From Candidatus Methanoperedens sp. (GTDB lineage Archaea > Halobacteriota > Methanosarcinia > Methanosarcinales > Methanoperedenaceae), in contig JAPZAN010000115.1 of assembly GCA_027460605.1 (NCBI GenBank), positions 1-12,194 of the forward strand: a stretch of DNA of 12,194 bases, written 5' to 3'. Positions 7,342 to 12,194 of this stretch are shown here, in pieces; position 1 is the first letter of the stretch, and every line of letters begins with the position of its first letter. The notes under the pieces are model-generated. The model had not been told where the DNA came from, searched no databases, and was given only the letters and a program-made list of their open reading frames with translations. Made by a program: the position numbers and the translations under genes.

Positions 7342-7551
7342 GTGAAACCCATATCAGGCTGTGCTATCGGTAAAGGATTATTTGCTTCATTTGCCGGTTA
7401 TGAGATGACCGATACACTGCCATTGCGCCTTGTGACCGAATGTAAGCGAAAACTCACAAAGGATTGCAGTATTGATGTTTGCCCGAGGTTCAGAAGCGGG
7501 CTTTCTGGTTCACACAGGATATCCTGGAGGAACGAAGGCGCTAAACTTTGA
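7342..7551 (+). CDS. Small hypothetical protein (doubtful)
   Basis: From a GTG at 7342 this frame gives 69 residues; GGAG at 7330-7333 lies eight bases upstream and a TATA-like TTATATAATA sits at 7274-7285, so a transcript with a short leader is possible. An in-frame ATG at 7288 lies too close to that TATA box. The product is basic and has four cysteines, at residues 5, 37, 46 and 51 from the GTG (the last two in DCSIDVCPRF), with no membrane segment. I recognise no family. It is followed by a T6 run at 7592-7597. It may be a real small gene or chance. Confidence 0.3.
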   Translation: MKPISGCAIGKGLFASFAGYEMTDTLPLRLVTECKRKLTKDCSIDVCPRFRSGLSGSHRISWRNEGAKL

Positions 7552-7591
7552 TTTGATGATATACCTGAATTTTGCTGTCATTTAGACTGGC

Positions 7592-7597
7592 TTTTTT
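7592..7597 (+). terminator. Oligo-T run after the small ORF
   Basis: Six T residues lie 41 bases past the end of the small frame and about 55 bases before the lplB TATA box; it could separate the two transcripts. Confidence 0.25.
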
Positions 7598-7647
7598 ATC
7601 TACAGCTATTCATCCTGAAATCATCATTTTGAGCTATAATGATATTT

Positions 7648-7657
7648 TTTTATATAA
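7648..7657 (+). promoter_or_regulatory. TATA box of the lplB-lplA-flavoprotein operon
   Basis: TTTATATAAT lies about 37 bases before the ATG at 7689, predicting a transcription start near 7678 and placing the GGAG ribosome-binding site (7677-7680) at the very 5' end of the transcript. Confidence 0.5.
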
Positions 7658-7688
7658 TCAGGATGTTTCTGGAACTGGAGCAATATCA

Positions 7689-7970
7689 ATGGCGACAAAA
7701 CAGGGCATTCACAAATCCAGGGGTGGACTCATAAGGTCATTCGTTACCTCGGAAAACGGCATAATCAAGGATATAACTATTTCAGGGGATTTTTTTATGT
7801 TCCCTGAAGAAGCGCTCTTCATAATACTTGAACAATTAAAAGGTACCCCTGCAAACCATACAGCCCTCCGGAAAAATATAGAAGAAACATACAAAAAGGA
7901 AAATATCCAGTCGCCGGGAACGTCGCCATCCGATTTCGCTGAATCCATAATGAAAGCGCTGGAGGGATAG
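7689..7970 (+). CDS. lplB: Lipoate-protein ligase accessory subunit LplB (C-terminal domain as separate protein)
   Basis: 93 residues from the ATG at 7689; GGAG at 7677-7680 gives an eight-base spacing, and an earlier in-frame ATG (7572) would cross the promoter. The sequence KSRGGLIRSFVTSENGIIKD, then ITISGDFFMFPEE followed by a helix with LEQLKGTP, is the LplA C-terminal/LplB domain (Lip_prot_lig_C). In split ligases such as that of Thermoplasma acidophilum, LplB must join LplA for lipoate activation to lipoyl-AMP. It ends two bases before lplA, with the lplA ribosome-binding site inside its last codons, so the two subunits are probably made together. Length and motifs are normal for a stand-alone LplB. 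Confidence 0.85.
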   Translation: MATKQGIHKSRGGLIRSFVTSENGIIKDITISGDFFMFPEEALFIILEQLKGTPANHTALRKNIEETYKKENIQSPGTSPSDFAESIMKALEG

Positions 7971-7972
7971 GT

Positions 7973-8716
7973 ATGGAAGAGTGGCGCTTCATTGACTTCG
8001 GATTAGTTGATATACGCGACATGATGGCAATGGATGAAGCCATATTGAAAGGTGATGGAGGTAATACTTTCTTTTTCTGGACGCCGAAAAAATCCATAAT
8101 CCTCGGTTTTTTCCAGAAGGCGGATGTTGAATTAAACCTCGCCCGGTGCGAGGGTTATACCATCACCCGGCGAATAAGCGGAGGCGGGATAGCCTTTTCG
8201 GACGACAGGTGCAGGCAGATAAATTATGGCGTTGTCGGGACGATAGACAATGAATTGTTCCCCCTCGATATCATCGAATCCTATAAACAGATATGCGGCG
8301 TCCTCATTGACACGCTTGTTCATTACGACCTGAATGCGGCGTTTCGGCCCATTAACGATGTCGTTGTGGACAATAAAAAAATATCGGGTAACGCACAGAC
8401 ACGGTGGGAAGGAAAACTCCTCCAGAACGGCACTCTGCTCCTTGATTTTGATATTGAGGAAATGCTTCGGATATCCAACATTCCTGAGGAAAAATTCCTT
8501 GATAAGAAAATCGCATCAATCAGGGAAGGGCTTACCTGGCTTGATCGGGAACTCGGGGAAGAGCGCGATATGGAGGAAGTAAAGGATATAATAAAACAAA
8601 AATTTGAAGAAAGATTCATGGTCGGGTTAAAACCCGGGACTCTTAGTAAAAAGGAAAAGATGCTTACAAAGAACCTCTTGCCGAAATATTACTCTCATGA
8701 ATGGACATACCGCTGA
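7973..8716 (+). CDS. lplA: Lipoate-protein ligase catalytic subunit LplA (bipartite type)
   Basis: 247 residues of the biotin/lipoyl A/B ligase fold. The ATP/lipoate site motif RRISGGG is at 66-72, and NDVVVDNKKISGNAQ holds the lysine (Lys136, aligned with E. coli LplA Lys133) that contacts lipoyl-AMP. The family's C-terminal domain is absent here and is supplied by lplB just upstream. The enzyme attaches lipoate, or octanoate, to a lysine of a carrier domain such as GcvH, an E2 subunit or an sHdr-type lipoate-binding protein; none is in the window, so the target is unknown. GGAGGGAT at 7961-7968 is a strong ribosome-binding site. The 3' end overlaps the flavoprotein gene by 20 bases, pointing to one operon and coupled translation. 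Confidence 0.88.
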   Translation: MEEWRFIDFGLVDIRDMMAMDEAILKGDGGNTFFFWTPKKSIILGFFQKADVELNLARCEGYTITRRISGGGIAFSDDRCRQINYGVVGTIDNELFPLDIIESYKQICGVLIDTLVHYDLNAAFRPINDVVVDNKKISGNAQTRWEGKLLQNGTLLLDFDIEEMLRISNIPEEKFLDKKIASIREGLTWLDRELGEERDMEEVKDIIKQKFEERFMVGLKPGTLSKKEKMLTKNLLPKYYSHEWTYR

Positions 8717-9746
8717 TTATGATGTGATCGTGGCAGGCGCAGGTCCTGCCGGGTCGGTAACCGCAAAAACGGTTGCGAATGAAGGATATCGGGTTCTTGT
8801 GCTTGAAAAAAACACAGCGTGCAGGTCGCCGTGCGCCGGTTATATCAGCCGTACAATCAATATAGAGGTGCCCGGTGAGTCGGTTATCCAGTCAAAAATA
8901 ACGAGAATGCGCACGTATTTCCCTGATTTATCTTTTCATGATTTCCAGTTGAACGGGTTTGTTGTGGACAGGCCGTTATTTGATATGGAGCTTGCCAGGA
9001 AAGCCGTGGAATCGGGCGCGGACATTAAATGGAATTCACCGCTTGTCGGGATGGGAGCGGAAGGCGTCAGATTCCGCGATGGGAAATCTTCCGGAAAAAT
9101 AATCGTTGGAACAGACGGTGTTTTTTCAAAAACAGCCGCGCTTTTAGGTTTGGGAAAACAACGATTTGCAACCTGCGCCCAGTATCACATGAAAGGAATA
9201 CATACATTATCGCAAACAAGTGAGATTTTTTTCGATGCACTTTGCGCGCCCGGAGGATATATCTGGGTATACCCGACAGGTGCGGACTCAGCGAAAGTGG
9301 GTCTGGGGATAACAAAAGGCAGAATCTCACCCCGCGGGTATCTTGATTCTTTTATCTCAAAATCCCATGCTTCAGGACGGTTTTGTGGTGAAAAAAAAGA
9401 ATATATAACAGGCGCACTGCCAGTTGGCGGGCTTCGTGAAAAACTCGTTTTTAATAACGTTCTTCTCGTGGGTGACAGCGCAGGAATGGCTGACCCCGTC
9501 ACCGGCGCCGGTATCAACAATGCAATGCTTGCAGGCGAGATTGCCGGGAAAACAATAATCAAAGCGCTTGAAAAAGACGATTTGACAATTCTATTAGAGT
9601 ATGAAACCCAAATTAAAAAACTTCTTGGAAAACCGCTTGCAAGAGCGCTTGAAAAAAGAAAACAAATGGATGCCTGCTGTAATAACGAGCAGTTACAGGA
9701 GCATCTGCCTGAATTGTGGGTGACTTTTAAGAAGTACTGGCTATGA
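8697..9746 (+). CDS. lipT: Geranylgeranyl reductase-like FAD oxidoreductase, LipT candidate
   Basis: 349 residues. A Rossmann FAD site GAGPAG (14-19), ending in a Glu in VLVLEKN, is followed by the geranylgeranyl reductase group's CRSPCAGYIS, by PGGYIWVYPTG (compare the family's YxWxFP) and by the second FAD motif VGDSAGMADPVTGAGI (GDSAG 259-263). Ordinary archaeal members reduce the double bonds of isoprenoid lipids. Here the gene overlaps lplA by 20 bases. In the recently described sLpl(AB)/LipS1/LipS2 route of lipoate assembly, a flavoprotein of this very group, LipT, is encoded with the ligase and is thought to supply electrons. The context makes LipT the better call than a lipid enzyme, but sequence alone cannot exclude the latter. 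LipS1 and LipS2 are not in the window. The 3' end overlaps the convergent rps8e gene by 20 bases. Confidence 0.7.
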   Translation: MNGHTADYDVIVAGAGPAGSVTAKTVANEGYRVLVLEKNTACRSPCAGYISRTINIEVPGESVIQSKITRMRTYFPDLSFHDFQLNGFVVDRPLFDMELARKAVESGADIKWNSPLVGMGAEGVRFRDGKSSGKIIVGTDGVFSKTAALLGLGKQRFATCAQYHMKGIHTLSQTSEIFFDALCAPGGYIWVYPTGADSAKVGLGITKGRISPRGYLDSFISKSHASGRFCGEKKEYITGALPVGGLREKLVFNNVLLVGDSAGMADPVTGAGINNAMLAGEIAGKTIIKALEKDDLTILLEYETQIKKLLGKPLARALEKRKQMDACCNNEQLQEHLPELWVTFKKYWL

Positions 9747-10113
9747 GGATGGCATTAATGCTGCCGTCCTGTCCCGGCCTGTTAGTCACGCGGGCGCTTC
9801 CAATCTCGGTTTTGATTATAGAGCCTTTTGTCACGATATTTCGCCTGACATAGTGAATATTTGCCGGGTTTCCCGTGACGGTCTCGACCTTAACCTTCTT
9901 TGATGTCTTTGTTTTCGGGTCTGTTACTATTGCGGTATTATCCCTCAAGAGCCGGACTTTTTCCTGCCCGCCAAGTGTTTTCACGGTCTTCCTTATGGTT
10001 TCCCCAAGATGGGTGTTTGCGGTTTCCCCACCGAGTTCGAATTTTCTCTTGCCTCTTGACTGAATCAGCCTGCCGCCTGTGTATTTGCGAATTGATCTTC
10101 CCTGGAATTTCAT
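9727..10113 (-). CDS. rps8e: 30S ribosomal protein S8e
   Basis: 128 residues, the normal length for archaeal S8e. The start MKFQGRSIRKYTGGRL, the middle NPANIHYVRRNIVTKG and the end RVTNRPGQDGSINAILI are diagnostic. This is a small-subunit protein found only in archaea and eukaryotes, so it sets the domain of the organism. GAGGAT (read on the minus strand, about 10118-10123) lies four or five bases before the ATG. The gene is a single transcription unit, divergent from amtB. Its last six codons and stop overlap the end of the flavoprotein gene in convergent orientation. Confidence 0.97.
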   Translation of the reverse strand: MKFQGRSIRKYTGGRLIQSRGKRKFELGGETANTHLGETIRKTVKTLGGQEKVRLLRDNTAIVTDPKTKTSKKVKVETVTGNPANIHYVRRNIVTKGSIIKTEIGSARVTNRPGQDGSINAILIASTS

Positions 10114-10272
10114 AATTATCCTCTTTGAACTTAAATTATAGAATAATAATTTTCCTTCTTATGCAGTTATGTAATAAAAACCTTCCCTTGATTCAGTTTG
10201 CCTTAAGTTTGAGTTAAATTTAAATATAATAAGTATACAGTAGGTATCCGCATACCTTTTAGAGGAGAGAAA
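10114..10272. promoter_or_regulatory. Divergent promoter region of rps8e and amtB
   Basis: This AT-rich 159-base gap carries promoters for both directions. For rps8e, minus-strand TATA candidates lie at about 10141-10150 and further up near 10178-10188; I cannot choose between them. For amtB, the TATA-like TTTAAATATA at 10219-10228 is clear, with the NrpR-type operator and the ribosome-binding site between it and the start. Confidence 0.5.
10243..10256 (+). promoter_or_regulatory. NrpR operator (GGTA-N6-TACC) before amtB-glnK
   Basis: GGTATCCGCATACC is a perfect GGTA-N6-TACC inverted repeat, the operator form described for the nitrogen repressor NrpR in Methanosarcina (GGAA-N6-TTCC in Methanococcus). 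It lies 15 bases after the TATA-like element at 10219-10228, over the expected transcription start (about 10250), and ends just before the ribosome-binding site. Bound NrpR there would block transcription, and 2-oxoglutarate accumulating under nitrogen shortage would release it. That mechanism is family knowledge; binding here is inferred. Confidence 0.75.
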
Positions 10273-11574
10273 ATGAGCATGAAAAAATCAATTAGCCTGT
10301 TATTGATGATTGGCATTCTTTTGCTTGCTGCTCCTGTTCAGGCGGCAAATGCATCAAAAATTGATGGTAGTGACACGGCATGGGTTCTCATAAGCTCGGC
10401 TCTTGTGATGTTAATGATACCGGCCGTCGGTTTATTCTACGGCGGTATGGTAAGGAAGAAAAACTCTCTCTCGACCCTGATGTTCAGCTTTGCCATCCTT
10501 GCGTTGATAAGCTTGCAATGGGTGCTTTTTGGCTATAGCCTTGCATTCGGGCATGATGTCAGAGGGGTAATCGGCAATCTTGATTGGGTCGGGCTCAACG
10601 GCGTAGGACAGGAGCCGAATCCGGCCTATGCAGCCACCATTCCCTCGCTGGCATTTATGATATTCCAGGCAATGTTCGCAATAATTGCAGTAGCGCTCAT
10701 CACAGGCGCATTCGTTGAGCGCATCAAGTTCAGTGCATTCCTTATTTTTTCTTTACTCTGGGCAACCCTTGTATACGACCCCATAGCCCATTGGGTCTGG
10801 GGTGCGGGCGGCTGGCTTCGCAACATGGGTGTTCTTGATTTCGCCGGGGGAACCGTCGTGCATGTGAGTGCAGGAGTATCTGCGGTTGCAGTTGCAATCG
10901 TGATAGGCGCCCGTAAGGGATTCGGGAAACACCAAATGGAGCCGCACAGCATACCCATGACAATGCTCGGTGCAATTCTTCTCTGGTTCGGGTGGTTTGG
11001 GTTCAATGCAGGAAGCGCAATAGTAAGCGGCGGGCTTTCCGCCAGCGCATTCGTGGTAACAAATACAGCCGGGGCAGCTGCCGCGCTTACGTGGATGGCC
11101 CTGAGCTGGTATCATAAGAAACCAAGTGTTCTTGGCACTGCAACCGGAGGTATAGTAGGCCTTGCAGCCATTACACCGGCCTCCGGGTTCGTCACGCCCC
11201 TTGCAGCAATCGTTATTGGTGCAATAGCAGCCTTGATAAGTTATTATGCAATGCTTTTCAGGATGAAGCAAAACGTAGATGAATCACTCGATGTATGGGC
11301 ATGCCACGGCATGGGCGGGGCATGGGGCGTTATAGCAACCGGCATCTTTGCTACGACTCTTGTAAATCCTGCAGGTGCAAACGGCCTGCTCTATGGTAAT
11401 TCCAACATTCTCATAACGCAGATAACTGCTGTTGGAGTAATATGGGTGTACGCTTTTGTTGTGACATACATAATTGCAAAAGTAATAGACGCAACCATAG
11501 GAATGCGTGTAGGTGAGGACGAGGAAGCAATAGGTCTTGACATTGCACAGCATGCTGAGAGAGCATACGCGTGA
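10273..11574 (+). CDS. amtB: Ammonium transporter AmtB
   Basis: 433 residues, an Amt/Mep/Rh channel in the cytoplasmic membrane. A cleavable signal peptide is likely (KKSISLLLMIGILLLAAPVQA, ending near residue 25), then eleven membrane helices. Pore markers are present: FQAMFA (outer Phe gate region), the twin histidines in GGTVVHVSAG (His197) and ACHGMGG (His345), plus the family signature DPIAHWVWG. The start at 10273 is chosen because GGAG (10264-10267) lies five bases upstream; the ATG at 10279 is less well placed. The cytoplasmic tail is short. glnK follows after ten bases, the usual arrangement in which GlnK plugs the channel when nitrogen is plentiful. The NrpR-type operator upstream suggests expression only under nitrogen limitation. 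Confidence 0.97.
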   Translation: MSMKKSISLLLMIGILLLAAPVQAANASKIDGSDTAWVLISSALVMLMIPAVGLFYGGMVRKKNSLSTLMFSFAILALISLQWVLFGYSLAFGHDVRGVIGNLDWVGLNGVGQEPNPAYAATIPSLAFMIFQAMFAIIAVALITGAFVERIKFSAFLIFSLLWATLVYDPIAHWVWGAGGWLRNMGVLDFAGGTVVHVSAGVSAVAVAIVIGARKGFGKHQMEPHSIPMTMLGAILLWFGWFGFNAGSAIVSGGLSASAFVVTNTAGAAAALTWMALSWYHKKPSVLGTATGGIVGLAAITPASGFVTPLAAIVIGAIAALISYYAMLFRMKQNVDESLDVWACHGMGGAWGVIATGIFATTLVNPAGANGLLYGNSNILITQITAVGVIWVYAFVVTYIIAKVIDATIGMRVGEDEEAIGLDIAQHAERAYA

Positions 11575-11584
11575 GGTTGAGAAA

Positions 11585-11923
11585 ATGAAGAAAATCGAAG
11601 CAATAATAAGACCTGAAAATCTTGATGCAATTCGAACAGGGCTTGAAAAGAAAGGCATAGTGAGCATGACAGTTACAGAAGTGCAGGGGCGGGGACGCCA
11701 GAAAGGCGTCTGCCTGCAGTGGCGTGCAGGAGAATACTGCGTGGAATTCCTTCCAAAGCTCAAGCTTGACATTATAGTGGACGATGATAATGTTGAGCCT
11801 GCGATAGAGGCTATAAGCGAGGTAGCAAAAACAGGCAGGAATGGCGATGGAAAGATTTTCATCTATCCTGTTGAAGAAGTCATACGCCTGAGCACCGGAG
11901 AGCGCGGAAAGCAGGCCGTTTAA
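11585..11923 (+). CDS. glnK: PII family nitrogen regulator GlnK
   Basis: 112 residues from the ATG at 11585, with GAGGTTGA eight or so bases upstream, beginning inside the amtB stop. The start MKKIEAIIRP and the PII signatures are clear: the T-loop VQGRGRQKG (33-41) with Tyr51 in the GEYCV segment, FLPKLKLDIIV, and the second signature TGRNGDGKIFIYPVEEVIRL (83-102) with the B-loop. The protein is a trimer that binds ATP/ADP and 2-oxoglutarate and inserts its T-loop into AmtB. Whether Tyr51 is modified is unknown; most archaea lack a uridylyltransferase. The T-loop has CLQW in place of the more usual AELY at 43-46. It is co-transcribed with amtB. Confidence 0.95.
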   Translation: MKKIEAIIRPENLDAIRTGLEKKGIVSMTVTEVQGRGRQKGVCLQWRAGEYCVEFLPKLKLDIIVDDDNVEPAIEAISEVAKTGRNGDGKIFIYPVEEVIRLSTGERGKQAV

Positions 11924-11928
11924 GCCTC

Positions 11929-11934
11929 ATTTTT
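11929..11934 (+). terminator. Oligo-T terminator after amtB-glnK
   Basis: A T6 run starts six bases after the glnK stop, within the 17-base gap before the convergent protease gene. It would end the amtB-glnK transcript in the archaeal manner. Confidence 0.4.
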
Positions 11935-11940
11935 TAAGAC

Positions 11941-12194
11941 CTATATTATCGGCGAACCTGCTATCAGGCTCCCTGCCACATACCCAAGGATTACCCCTCC
12001 GTTAAGGAACGGCAATCCCGCCTGGGGTTTACCCTTTATCACAAATCCCATCAGCACTGAAAATCCCACAAAAGTGCCGGCGATGGCGAAAAGAGCAGGC
12101 ATATTGACAGCCCCTAAAAACGGAAGTATATAATGGTCAGCCTTCGCAAAAGCGTTTGCAGACACCACAAGTATCGTGGGCATTACGGCATCCC
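11941..12194 (-). CDS. Presenilin-like A22 family intramembrane aspartyl protease, C-terminal part
   Basis: The frame runs open to the right window edge, so the N-terminal part is missing; 83 complete codons are visible. The first complete codons, DAVMPTILVVSANAF, match the segment after the GxG of the GxGD catalytic motif, so the catalytic Asp is probably the first full codon seen. Three hydrophobic helices follow, and QAGLPFLNGG stands where presenilins carry their PAL motif. Archaeal members of this family (COG3389/DUF1119) cleave membrane helices; their substrates are largely unknown. The ATG at 12183 is internal to the motif and is not the true start. The gene is convergent with glnK and ends 17 bases from it. 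Confidence 0.65.
   Translation of the reverse strand, partial: DAVMPTILVVSANAFAKADHYILPFLGAVNMPALFAIAGTFVGFSVLMGFVIKGKPQAGLPFLNGGVILGYVAGSLIAGSPII

Larger units (their letters stand above)
7121..7688. other. Mostly non-coding gap between isomerase and lipoate genes
   Basis: This 568-base gap is AT-rich. It holds the isomerase promoter at its left end, a TATA-like element at 7274-7285, one doubtful small reading frame (7342-7551), a T6 run at 7592-7597 and the lplB promoter at its right end. I see no tRNA, no repeat array and no remnant of a recognisable gene. Confidence 0.5.

Noticed and set aside
7121..7688. A possible tRNA or small RNA gene in the long gap
   Set aside because: No T-arm consensus, acceptor pairing or other RNA signature could be found by eye.
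8697..9746. Digeranylgeranylglycerophospholipid reductase for membrane lipids
   Set aside because: The fold fits, but the overlap with lplA and the lipoate context favour a LipT role; kept as the alternative call.
11720..11740. Loss of the uridylylated tyrosine in GlnK
   Set aside because: The Trp is at position 46; counting from the start, Tyr51 is present in GEYCV.
10626..11862. Several minus-strand reading frames opposite amtB-glnK
   Set aside because: They are shadows of strongly conserved plus-strand genes, rich in Cys/His/Pro from reverse reading.

Overview
The window reads as a piece of an archaeal chromosome, most likely a euryarchaeon of the Methanosarcinales/ANME-2d (Methanoperedens-like) kind. 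The evidence is an archaeal/eukaryotic-type ribosomal protein S8e, T/A-rich archaeal TATA boxes about 25-30 bases before start codons (often leaderless), a two-domain archaeal type II secretion/archaellum J-like membrane protein, a methanogen-style NrpR operator before amtB-glnK, and a 37-base CRISPR-repeat-like unit close to Methanosarcina type I-B repeats. The genus is an inference; no rRNA marker is present.

Layout, left to right. (1) 1-1641 (+): 3' part of a GspF/TadC/ArlJ-like membrane protein, cut by the window edge. (2) 1642-1936: non-coding, with a lone CRISPR-repeat-like unit directly after the stop codon, a GC palindrome and a CTTTGCG tandem motif. (3) 1937-2406 (+): a HicB-HicA toxin-antitoxin pair. 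(4) 2529-4356 (+): uvrB, broken by an out-of-frame deletion of about 100 bases between helicase motif VI and the C-terminal UVR motif. (5) 4437-6307 (+): an AT-rich two-gene unit of an AAA/SMC-like ATPase and a small TOPRIM/DUF4276-like protein, a probable defence module. (6) 6321-7120 (-): a sugar phosphate isomerase/epimerase-like TIM barrel gene with a one-base frameshift near its 5' end. (7) 7121-7688: mostly non-coding, with one doubtful small ORF. (8) 7689-9746 (+): lplB-lplA plus a geranylgeranyl-reductase-like flavoprotein (LipT candidate), tightly packed; this looks like a lipoate assembly operon of the sLpl(AB)/LipS type. (9) 9727-10113 (-): rps8e, convergent with and overlapping the flavoprotein gene. 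(10) 10273-11923 (+): amtB-glnK behind a perfect GGTA-N6-TACC NrpR operator. (11) 11941-12194 (-): C-terminal part of a presenilin-like intramembrane aspartyl protease, cut by the right edge.

How the parts work together: the amtB-glnK pair is an ammonium uptake and nitrogen-sensing unit, with repression by NrpR inferred from the operator. The lplB-lplA-flavoprotein unit would attach and finish lipoate on a carrier protein encoded elsewhere. The CRISPR relic, HicBA and the ATPase/TOPRIM pair make the 1.6-6.3 kb stretch resemble an accessory or defence patch around a damaged uvrB. Two broken genes in one window (uvrB and the isomerase) could be real decay or assembly/sequencing error; sequence alone cannot tell.
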